A stretch of DNA of 64,000 nucleotides from Oryzias latipes (taxonomy: Eukaryota > Chordata > Actinopteri > Beloniformes > Adrianichthyidae), in the NCBI RefSeq assembly GCF_002234675.1, contig NC_019859.2, forward strand, positions 13,407,483 to 13,471,482, given 5' to 3'. Shown piece by piece: positions 12,001 through 24,000 of the stretch. The notes below the pieces were generated by a model, which saw only the letters and a list, made by a program, of their open reading frames with translations, was not told the origin of the DNA and did no database searches. The translations under genes and the position numbers were made by a program. The stretch's first letter is position 1; each line of letters begins with the position of its first letter.

Positions 12001-15000
12001 TAACCACAGACAGCCTTCCCTGAGTATGATTTCTTCTGCCAACTATCTGCTAATGAGTAGCAGTAGCAAGATAGTCACTGCCACCATCATTACCACCTCA
12101 AGCATTAGAGAAGCCCTGGGAGAGCCGCCACAGAGCTGACATAAGCCCTCAAAGCACACCATTAAAGGCGGAATTCTGTGCTAGAAAGCTTCTGACTCAT
12201 CACATTTTATGCCTCGTTTTATTTCTCCTCCATATCATCTGTTTGTCTGACTTGATTTCTTTGTCTGCCCACTTCTTATCCATATCAAACTTCTCGCTGG
12301 TTCCTCTTTTTCTCATCTATCTTCTCTTCCTCTGTATTCCCCCCTGAACACTCCTGGCGTTGATGCACACCACCAGGACCTTGAGGAGGAGCTGGAGCTG
12401 CATCGGAAGCGCGTGTCGGAGGCGGAAGGCGTGGCCAAACGGGCGGAGGAGGAGCTTGCAGTCGCCAAGGAGAGGCTGCTGCTGCAGGAAGACGAGCTGC
12501 AAAGCCGAGCAGGTTGAGTCTGACTCTTTACATTATCCTCATGCTCCTCTGTTGTAGTCAAGTGAGAAGAAAAAGCAAAGTCAGCAAAGATCGTTGCATT
12601 TCCATTGTTCCTCATCAGGCTTTCGCCTCATGCTTCTTTGCTACAAAGAGATGCAGCAACAAGCTGCTATTGCTCCTCCTCCCCCGATAGCTTTTTGTCA
12701 AGGTGTCGGGATACCAAATGAGCAAAGATTACTGGATTCAAAGCACTTTTTTTGGTCTGACTGGTATAATTTCCAATAATCTTTTCTCCCCTTAAACAAG
12801 AACCGTCAGGCCACATCATGACACATTTTTTAACACCCTCCTACTTGAGCAAACCTCAACGCATATTTTACAACAGATAATTTAATCCCCGTAGATAAAA
12901 AATGTCTATTATTTCCTTTTTTTTAATAATAAAATGTTTTGCCATCAAATATTATAGACAAAGAAATATCTTTTTTTTTTTTTTTTTTTTTTTTTCTTTA
13001 ACTTGTCCTGTCCAACAGCTAGGCAGACAGATGAGAGCTGAGGGCCTCTTGGGTTGGACATATTTTACTTTAACAAGAGGGGTTATTAATCTTCAGACAA
13101 ACCAAAGGTATGTCTGAATAAACCCCTTTTGTAATTGAGGCCAAACTTTATTCATTTCAAACATGTCTGAAAATCTTTGGTGTTGGACCGGACGGAAAAG
13201 GAAAGAGGGGAAGAAGAGAGAGGGACGTTAGAGAGAGGGGGGGTAGGGGGTGATAATAGGAGGGGAAGGGGGATAAGACCATGAAGCAGCATAAAGCAGC
13301 AAGTTTACTGGTTGTTAATCATTATGGTAAGGTTCAAATGTAAAAAAAAACAAAAAAAAAGGGCGGAGCCTGTCCACACACACACTCAAATGTTATAAAC
13401 ACACCTGTTAGTTGCAATAATGTCCACCTGTCGACATGTACACAAAACAGATAGTGTTCACACGCATACTTATGCCTTAAAACCAACTAGTGTGAAATAT
13501 TTCAGTCATTCAGTCTGTTGAGCTAACACCTGTGCTCAGGTGAGTGTTTATGTTCTTCTAAAATGGATGGTGGAACGTGAAAAGAAGGAGGGAGAGTGCC
13601 CAGCCATCCCCACCCCAAGACCCCCACCGCACCAGCAGCGGCAGCCGGAATCCCCCCAACGCCAAACGGGAACCGGCAGGGAACAACCGCCGCCCGGGCG
13701 ACCAAGCCCGCCACCCAGGCCAGGGCCAGCAGGGCCGCCGCAAGGCCCCCAGAGCCAGAGAGCAGGGAGGCACGGAGGGAAAGAGGGCGCCGCCCCAGCC
13801 CAACCAGAAGAGCAGCCCCCCCGCCGCGCCGGGAGAACCCAACGCAGGGCCCCACCGGAGAAGGACGCCCACAGCCCCAGACGAGCACCCCACCACCACC
13901 CAGGAGTTCCGGGCATCCCCCCGCCCCAACCCCAGGTACGAGCCAGGACCCCCCAAGGGAGACCCACTCCGCACTCCAGGCAGCCATCCGCCCGGCCCAC
14001 GGTTGGTCCAGGGAGGAGCGAGGCAGGGGCCCGCCGCCCCCGCCCAGAAGGGGGGAACCCCGGGGAAAAAAGAGGGCCCACAAGGGGTGTTGTAAATATG
14101 GCCCGACCAGGCTCGGCCACAGTTGGAAATTTGGCGGGGCCCAGCACTCAGGAGCAAGGACCAGAACCCACCCCCCAGGGACACGAACACCCCCGGCTCA
14201 GATGTAATGTGAACCCCCCCACCGCGCGGAGAGAGCACCGCCGGGCCCAGGAAGCCGGCACCCCGGGGACACAGCCGCCGTTGCAAAGGGGCCCGTACCC
14301 CCCACCAGGGAAGAGGCAGGGGACAGATGGTCCTAGGTCCCACCTTCCTTGCAAAATGTGTGTGCGTGTATGTGTGTTTGAGAGAGTGTGTGTGTGCATG
14401 TGTGTGTGTTTATGTTGGGATGTATATATTGAGGGGGGAGGGGTGTGTGTACTAAGGGGGGTGCGGTTAAAATTGGCGGGTAGGGCACTAAGGGGACGTC
14501 TCCTGATTACTCACAGTGACGTCCCCTCACCCTCCCCACCAAGGGGCCCTAAATGTCTAAGGTGCGGTTAAAATTGGCGGGTAGGGTGCTAGGAGGACAT
14601 CCGCTGCTTGCTGGCAGTGATGTCCAAGCACCCCCCCTACCAAGGGCCCTACATGTCTAAGGTGCAAATAAAACCGAAAGAGGGGGGGCCCACTCCATAC
14701 GGCAACCACAGGAGGGGGGTCACTGCCTAGTAAACCCCCCCCCCAAGGCTCATCGCAGGCTAAGCCCCCCACCCCCTCACCCTATTATGAGGTTATATGA
14801 GGAAGGGGGTAAGTTGGGGACAGATGATAGACTGTCCCCCGGTGGACAAAGAAATATCTAATTACCGTACCTTCATAGATATCAATTTTTTGGCTAAAAA
14901 TATTGAAATTTATCTTTGCTTTAGTGTATCTAAAATAAAGTTTCTAAATTTTTATTTTTATGTAAAACTATATTTTTGCGGCACCTCCATGACTTTTTTC

Positions 15001-18000
15001 GTAGTTTATTGAGGATTTCATTGACATACACAGCTATACCTCTGGAGTGTCCAAGGAGGAGTTGATTTAACCCCTCCTGAGGTAGCAAAGGTCTCTTAAG
15101 ACTCTCAGGCCTTCTATGCTGTTTATCAGCTGGATGGGAAGAAAACTTTACTTAAATAAAATAGGAATCAAGACATACATTACATCACAGTTACATCTGT
15201 AGTATGGTTTTAGCACTGGATCTTAGTACTCGTCTTAGCAAAAACACACCCCAATTTACCACACAATGACAGAGATAAGCCTTTAGTTAGATGCTCGATA
15301 TTTAGATCAGGAATCTACAACCTGAGGCCCTGGAGCCACATGCGACTCCTTCATCCCTCCATCGTGGCTCTTTAGCTATGGAAAAAAAATCAAACAATTT
15401 CAATAAATAAAGGCTTTGTGACTGATTTTTATTTTAGTTAAATAAATTTTGGCATTTATATTTAGAATTTTAACATGTCACATGACTGAGAAAATAATGA
15501 TAAGGGTGGTTTATTCATAGAATGAGCTGATGTGGATTTATTTAAAAAGTTGGTTGTTGTCATGTTTAGATTTGACAGTACAAGGAGGAAAAATGATGAA
15601 GAAGCATCAAAGTCATACTGATAGAAACATGCCTTGTTTTGATTTGGCTTTCTTGCGTTCTTATTTGCAAGTAAATCTGCTGCAGCAGAAGGATCTTGTT
15701 TGACTTAGGGTGTATTTTGTTTTGAAAAAAACTTTTATGCGCTGCTGGCGAAAGTATTCAAAGAAAATTATGATAATTGACTTATTGTAAATGTTGAATA
15801 GGTACATTTTATAGATACCGGTAATTGGCTTAATGGTCACAAAACCATAAATAAAGTGTATTTTTCTAAACAGGGACTTTGCGACTCTTTATGGATTTTG
15901 ATTAGTACTGGACCAAATGGCTTTTTTAGCATTAAAGTTTCCAGCCCCGTGATTTAGATGGTCAAAAAGCCTCCAAGAAAGACTTCAGGGCATATTGTCA
16001 TAAACCTGTGGATAATAAGTAACGCCATTTTCTTATTTCTTTTTTTTACTTTTAAAGGTTTTCCCTCATTATCTGTAATAATCACTGTGTCGCAAAGATC
16101 TAGTCCCCAAATCATGATTGTGAATCTGATTTTCTTTTTTGTCATCTCAGTTGAGCCAGAGTTTTGTAAATGTTGTGTGAGTTATTGCATGCCTGTGGTG
16201 GAGGGTTGAGTCTCCCGTTTGCTGAGTTCTGTTTATCAACAACTTCCTGCATTAGATTTCCTTTCAGGTCTTGCATTAAGATCAATAGATTGTTAAAGTT
16301 CTTGCAACTGAGTTGCTCTCATAATCCTCTCTGTTGCCCCTACTTCTGTTGAATGGAACTAATTAGGGAGCTTGTGCAGTAGCTGCGAATTAAGTTGCAT
16401 TGGTTTTAATTCGATGTGTGTCCCCTGTGCCTGACAGAGGAGCTGCTGAATCGCAGAGGCTGTGAAGTGTGTGTGTGCGCTGAAGTGGAGGAGCTGAGGA
16501 GCCAGGTGAGCCGTCTGCAGAGCAGGAACAGGGAGCTGGAGCTGCAGAGCAGCGGCAGGAACAATGATCACGCCCGGCAGATACGTCAGGTACCACCCTA
16601 ACAGTGGACAAATGACGCTTGGAGAATATCTAACATGAAGCAAGTATCTATTGTGTGTGTGTTTGTGTGTTACAGCACGCTGAGGCCCTGTCCAGTTTGC
16701 GCTCGGAGATGGTGCGAGCCCAGAGTGAAGAGCTGCGCCGCATCCAAAAACATGCGGACGACGAGAGGGACAAACTGCAGAGGGAGATCGAAAAGGAAAG
16801 GGAAAACATGCAGAGGGAGAGGGAACAAGAAAAAGATCATATGGAGAAGGAGAGGAGAAAGCTCCGCAAAGAAAGAGATGAAGAAAAGGAGGCCAAACTC
16901 AAAGACGTTGAAGAGATCAGAGATAAGCTGAGGAGGGAAAAAGATGAAGAGGTGGACCGGCTGCGCAAGGAGCTGGAGGTCGAGAGGGTTCGCGTCCGCT
17001 CCCAACTGGACAAGAACATCGAACAGGTGGAGGCGGAGAGAGCAAACGTGCAGCAGAAGCTGGAGGAGGAGAAGAAGAGGCTGGTGGAGAAAGCAGAGGA
17101 GGATAGGAGGCGACTGAAGGAGCAGGTGCGGAAGGCGATAGAGGAGGTGATGAGGAGACATGCAGCTGAACTAAATGACGTTCAAGAAGCTCTGAGCTCA
17201 GAGAGAAAGACCAACCAAGAGGTCAGAAACTCTTTTTTACATTTTTTTTTTTTTTACAGTGACAGTTGGGTTCAAAAAATTAGTCCACCATAGGTAAAAT
17301 CTAGAATCTGTAAAACTCCTCACTACACCCTTTATACACTTTTCTCAGACAGACATAAACGTTTTCACACTTTTATCTCTTTTTAAACTCTAAAAGTTCA
17401 AATCTTTGTTGAAAAATAAGTCTAGTTTTATGGAATAAAAGCAAAGATCTAATTGCGATGGAGATTTGGAAAGCTGAACTCCTTCTGTATCGGTCACATG
17501 GCACAGAAGAAGTTGATTGACAACAGTCAGTCAGAACAGTGCGCTGTTAAAAAAAAGACCATGAAGTGCCACCAAAAACGACTTAGAAAGGCATTAAAAA
17601 GCTGAAATGAGATTGAGGGAGCACAAAAAAAATCAGTCTTCTAAGGCTGACTTTCTAACTTTAGTGTGCAAATTTAATCGATTTAAAGCGTACTGTGAGG
17701 GCAAGCGTCTCACTGCTTTAAAAACAATGAAGCTATAAAAATCCAGCCTAAAATCTTCAGGGAGCCATTTCAGAGATGCTGGACTAACGGCTACATGACT
17801 TATTACAGATTAAGTTGCTTTGTAGTAGTCCAGATAAAACCATATCAGTTATTGGTTTATTTGATGACAAAAACAAAATTTTAATGATCAGTTTATATGC
17901 TTTTCAAGCTTAAACTAGAACAGGTTGCCCAAGCTTTTTTAGGGGATTCAAGTCTATAAACGTTCCCTTTTACTGCACTGTCACACTAGAACAGTCCTGG

Positions 18001-21000
18001 ATTGGGCAGGAAATACCGAAAAGTTCTCATTCGATTTACTTTGTAAAACCAGTGTGCTTGGAAAGGTCATGCAGTTATGACAGCTGCTTATTTTGGGGGT
18101 AGTGCTCCACATGAATATGCATTTCCTTTGTCATGTTCTGTCTTCCGCCTCCTCCGTTCTTTGGTTTTCTAAATTGTGACTTAGTGTTCACACTGTTTCC
18201 AAACTGCACCAAGAATTCACTTGGAACTGAGACCATCATCTTCTGTCATACTGGGGTTTGTTTGTTCAAAGAAGACTATTAGAGGAAACAAACTCTTAAA
18301 CGTGAACTGAAATGGATTTTTTAAAAATAGCCTACTGTAAAATGTCAACATTAAAAGGTGGATATTTTTGGGTTTCAGTTTCAGCCGAACTTTAGATGTA
18401 GTTATTTTGGGCGCAGAAGCAACTTGGAGTCTTAGTGTTTCCTGTCATTAGCTGCTTCTGATCTGCATATGTGTGATACAGCTCATTTGAGCCCGTGATT
18501 CATAAACCTGTCAAAAATGACTGAGTGTGTCAATTCAAAAAAACAGGGCCAATGCATCAAACTGACAGGAACTGAGATGGGGGGGCTTGTAGTGATCCTC
18601 TAATTGAGCTTCTCCAACACCCTCTGTGCCTCAAGGAGTTTAACTGCCCACCCCCAGATGAAAAACGATTGCTCTAAACGTTTTCAGTGTTTAAAATTGG
18701 TACCTTCCGTATAACTAATGTTATATATATTTTTTTTTCTTCAAAGGAAATGATTTCTTTCTTATCTAATTTAGTATCTTGGGAACCCGGGGAGGGAGGG
18801 GGGGGGCTTTGACCACAGATCAACCAAAAAAATGATAAATGGATTATAGTTGCTCACAGAGTGATTATTTAAAGTCTTGCCCTTCTCAGCATGCTTTTGC
18901 CGTGTGTTGTTTTGAATAGATTAGGTAATAATAGCACAGAATTGCTAAAATGAAGACTAAATACGGTTGCTACACTGTCTTTGATACGGATGAATGCTCT
19001 TTAAGGTGTGTTTGCGTTTGGAGGAGGAGAGGAGGGCTGCTGACGAGCTACGCAGCAGGTTAGAGAAGGAAAAGGAGGAGTTAAGGAAATCGCTGAAGGA
19101 TGCAACCACTGAGGTGTGTATATCTTTGATTAATAAATATCTCTTAAATCCCATAAGCTGTGAAGGCTTAGTGAACTGTCTCCGTGCTCTCAGATCCAGA
19201 GGTTAGAAGGAACCATCCAACAATCAAATCACAAAGAAAAAGCTACGCCTGAAGCTTCACACTCATGCGGACCCCGCTGTTCTCGTTTGGAGGAGGAGCT
19301 TAGCCAAGCTCTGGGTCGGCTGGCTCAGGTTCAGGAGGAGACCGAGAGGCAGCGAGACAGGCAGCAGAGGGAGATGGCTTTTCTGAAGGCTGACAAGCAT
19401 CGGCTGGAGGAGAAGATCCTGGAGCAGAGCCGGAAAAATGCAGAGAAGAGTCTTCTAGAGCAGAGTCAGCGGCAGATGGAGGACCGGATAAGGTAGCAGC
19501 CTTTAGAACAGGGGTGCCTGAACTTTTTGCAAATAGGGACAGATTTGGTGAGGTGAAAATGTGTGATGGACAACCGACTGGCCTTCATTCTCTGAACCAT
19601 TTTAATATCATTAGATGCTATTGAACAAATAAATGATTTTTTTAAATAGAATACTTTTCATTTCTTCACAGAGTACAGAAATCTTCTAAATACATTTTTA
19701 CCAATCTTACAAAATCTTCAAACTCAGATGGTGACCAACAGAACCACACCAAAAATAAAAAAGCTCTCTGACAGTTTTTATTTTATTTTATATCAAGTGA
19801 CCCCAAACTGTGTGACAAAGTTGATGGTGACTCCAAACAACATTTGAGTTCTCTAGAGCCTTGACAAAGTATAGATGCACATTTACTTTTAAATTATAGT
19901 CAACAATAAAAAAAATGTATGTTTTAAAACAAATAATCAAATCAGGATTTTACTGCGTCCTCAGAACTCCTAGTACCTGGACAATGAAATACAACTTACA
20001 ATTTGGTGCTCATGTTCTTTGAAGTAGTAGTATTAATTGGGCTACAACAATGCCTGTTAGGGAAAAGGGACTTCTTAAACAGAAGATGAAGTGCAGAACA
20101 AAACTATGCCCGAGATTGTGCAAAGATGAGAGAGAGGAACAGTAGAAAATGATAAATATTCATTTTTAAGCTAATAGTGACTCCGTTTTCGCTCTGATTT
20201 GCGTCCCCAGGGTGGAGTGTGAAGATCGCCTCAGAGCGGAGTTCCGGATAGAAATGAATGCAGCCGTTGCAGAGAGTGAACAGAGGTGGCAGGACCGAGA
20301 GCAGGAGTTGCAGAGCCAAATATCTGAGCTGCAGGCTCAGCTGACCGAGATGCAGGAGCAGGTGAGCCCAAGATATTTGCTCCATTTAATTTCTACATGT
20401 TTTTTTTTCACCTTTTTTCTTCTCACTTTGTGGTAACGTTTATTCTTTCAAGTTTAAAACAAACAGAAGCAGATACAAGTTTTTTAAGAGCAATTAAACC
20501 AGCAGAAAGCGCTAAAGATACACCCAGAGGAAAAAAGTGTTTTTGGTGTTTTTAACATGGTTTTGTGGCATTTTTCTGCTGATGTATGACATATATAAAG
20601 AAAATTAACCTTAAGTTTCCATTTGTAAGTATTTTTTTCCAGATCTTTGTGAAAAAGGAGCAAACAAAATATGCCACTTTAAAAAGAGAGTAGAAAGTCT
20701 GCTGGATGGGCCACAACCTCCCTGCTCTGATCCATTCTGATGCATCCACTTGCAGACAAATAAAGCCATGAACGTCTTTGTTGTTCTCATCTGAGCTGAC
20801 ATCCAGCTCAAAACTGTGCGGCCGGATAGCTCCGATATTGCTTGCCATTTTTGTTGCACCAGTAATGGTATTTGGGGATGTGAGGGGCTGTAAGCTAGTG
20901 GGAGAGCGTGTAAACAGATGGCTGATGGAAAGTGAGGGCGGGGTTGCTCTGCTCCAATGATCCCGCCCACAAGTCAGAGGCAAATTTCAAATGAACTACT

Positions 21001-24000
21001 GCTGCTCTGCAGAAACTCTCCTAAGAAATGTCAGGTTTATTGGTTTTAGCTAAAAACAGCATAATCATAATTAAATCGCTTTCAATGATTCGGACTTTAA
21101 TGATCTTTAAGTGGACGTCAAAATTGTTCATTTTTTTATATGAAGTCAGCAAACATCAGCATCCAAATTCTTGCTACAAACTCATCTGCTGAGGATGGCA
21201 GCACGGTGACCTTTAAAAACCTCTGCTTGCAATTTGTCACCAACGCAGGAGGAGAAAAAGAAGGCAGGGCAGGGAGACGATAGTCACGGCAAGACTGAGA
21301 TTGACAGGCTGAAAAGGGAGGTTCAAGAGACCAAAGAGATAAACAGAAAACTGAAGGAGCTGCTGCAGGTACGTACGCACACACACACATACATACTTTC
21401 ATGTGCTGCTTGAAAAATCCTATGTCCTCTCCTTCTTAGAGTTTCTCTATGATGAATAATTTAGCAGCTTTGATCAAAATGTTTCCGTGAAAAGCCGTGT
21501 AATTTCTCTCAGTAAGTGTGAGCGAGTGCAAGCTGAAGCGCCCTATTTATGCGGGACGTGTTTTGTGGGCTTAAAGAATTGCACTTTGATTACAAATAAA
21601 AGCAAATGAATACTGAAAAGAGAATATGTTAATATGGAACAGGAGCCCCAAACGTCAGCTGAGGAGAGGCACAGTCATGCCATGGCGCTGCAGGCAATGG
21701 AGAGACAGGCAAAAGAAGATCTGCTGTCTGAGAGAAACAGACTTCAGACGCTGCACCACCTGGAGCTCGGTAACACACTCATTTATCAACACAAAAGAGC
21801 TCACAGAGAAACACAAACAGGAACAAAATGAGCAAGAAGTTAAGGCAGAGTGATGTGCATGGAGAAGTTTTCAAATCCAACACTGAACTTTCCATTGCCA
21901 TGGCTACAATTCACCATGGCAACAGCAAAGGGGTACTGAGGGCAACACTGGTCTTGTTTCCGTGTGGTTTTGTGCGTGCGTTGTCAGATAAGCAGCGAGC
22001 TGAGCTGACCCAGCAGCACACGGAGTGGAGCAGACAGATGACCCAGAGACACATGCAGCAAATAGAAGACCTACAGGCCCAACTGCAAGCACACACGCAG
22101 ATGATGGCTCTGCAGCAGGTGACTCACACACCCAACCACAATGCACTGCAAAAAGAGACACCCTTGATATATGTTTCTTAAAGTTGAACAATTTTCTTTA
22201 AATATGCGGGGGGGGGGGGGGGGATCTGCAAAAGATTAAGAAAGAAATTCTAGTCACTACCACATGTTTTTTAAACTGTTGAAAAGCTTTATTGATAGGA
22301 TTGTTTTTCTTGCAAAACAGAAACAAGTTTTTTTTTGTACTTTCCTAAGAGTCTGTTTTGGCAGTGGCTGTGCACACAAACCTTTCTAATGGTCTGTAAG
22401 TTGGTTGTTCATAAAAATAAGACATAAACCATCTTTTTATTTGTTCTTTACTCTCTGGTTTATGGTGTGAAGGACCTGAAGCAACAGAACCAGTACCAGG
22501 TGTTTGAGCGTCAGCTGGATGAGAGTCGCTGCGCCATGCAAGAGCTCCAGAGAGAAAACGCTGCATTAAAGAAGCAATTAAAGGAAAGGTAGGAAGAGCT
22601 CAGATGTGCTATTGATGTAGCACATCAATGTATACATCAATGAATTTTTTTCTTGTTGCACAATGAAACACAAAAAATCTTATCAGAATACGTCACTTCA
22701 TTTGGAAAAATAGGAATAGACTCATTTTTAAAACCATCCTGTTTTTCCATTTCCATTGCCTTTAGTCTTGGCTTGTCACTCAAAATAAAATCCACCAGAT
22801 TTACGTTCAGCAGCCGGAAAAAAAGTATACTTGACTAATTTAAAAAAGTAACAAAATATGTAACTAAAGAAAGTTTATATTGGGGGTCTGCAACCTGAGG
22901 CACTTAAAAAAGTAATGTATTTTTAGGCAAATTAATTGAAAGGTAACAGTCAGATAAGTCAAACTTTAGTCAACTCATTCACAAACAGTATTTATTACTC
23001 CACGAGGGTCCTGACTACAGTAGCTGTGATGCTCCAACAATCCATCCAGAGGTGCAGCTCTTTAATTTACCAAAGTCATATTAAAACATGTTGATCGATA
23101 TTTGAGCGCCGATTACCACAGATAATCAGTGCGAGGTCAATAAGCACAACCAGATTCCTCATAATGTCTGCTGGATTTTAAAGCAGATTTTTTAAATTTT
23201 TGATAGATTTTAAGTGGGCCAAAAAATACATTAAGGGTCTTTTTGTTTTTTATAGAACTGCATTACACTACCTACTACTATATTTGCTACACTGAGACTA
23301 TCCTATGAGATACAATGTGGTTTTTATTATGCAAGGAAGTCATGTGAACCTCTGTCAAAAGTTATGAACTGTTTCATACTTAGAAAATAAGGCTATTCTT
23401 TAATTATGTTTTTCATAATAGTTATTAAAATATAAATGCAAAGCACTGTTTTGTTTTTTTTAAAGGGTGATCTTAGCCTTTGTGGCATGTTGTCAGCGAG
23501 AAATTGACCTGAATGGCTCTTTCAGTGTTGAATGTAGGTTGCAGGCTCCTGTATTAGGGAAAAAAATAATTAGAAATAATTGTAATCTGGGTGTAAGGAA
23601 CTACGCTGCTGGACGTCAGCTCCAACCATTACATGTATATTTCATTTTATTATAAAAAACGTTGTGACAAATTAGCAGAAACAGGCTAAATGATTGGATT
23701 TCTTCTTAAAAAAAGGTAGAAGAATAGAAATGTGAAAGGCTTTTGTATGATTTCTTACCTCTGCTGAGAAACAGCGCTGGGTTGTTTCAGAAAATGTAAT
23801 CCCTCTTTTCTTAAAACTAGTAGAAAACAGCAGGTAAAAAAAAAAGCTCAGATCCATTTAAGAATCAGTTTTAAAAAATTATGGCAACGGGAAGTTTGTA
23901 ACTGCCAACTGTGTGCTGCTCCATTAAAGGTCAGTTCAGAGGAATTCTGAAATTGTGGAGAAAGAAGAGGACAGTGCAGAGATGAGGAAGAAGAGGGACG

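Noticed and set aside
14355..14415. CRISPR-like or structured array
   Set aside because: It is an imperfect (GT)n tract in a vertebrate intron, without spacers or regular repeats.
13540..14571. 343-codon open frame, Pro/Arg-rich, + strand
   Set aside because: Comparable frames exist in other frames and on the opposite strand of the same GC-rich block. It lies in an intron inside repeat-like sequence and runs into (GT)n, so composition explains it.
16670..17161. 163-codon Leu-rich frame antisense to fam184b exon 6
   Set aside because: The GAG/AAG-rich coiled-coil exon yields CTC/CTT-rich antisense codons, so this is an artefact of composition. The same applies to frames antisense to exons 3 and 14.
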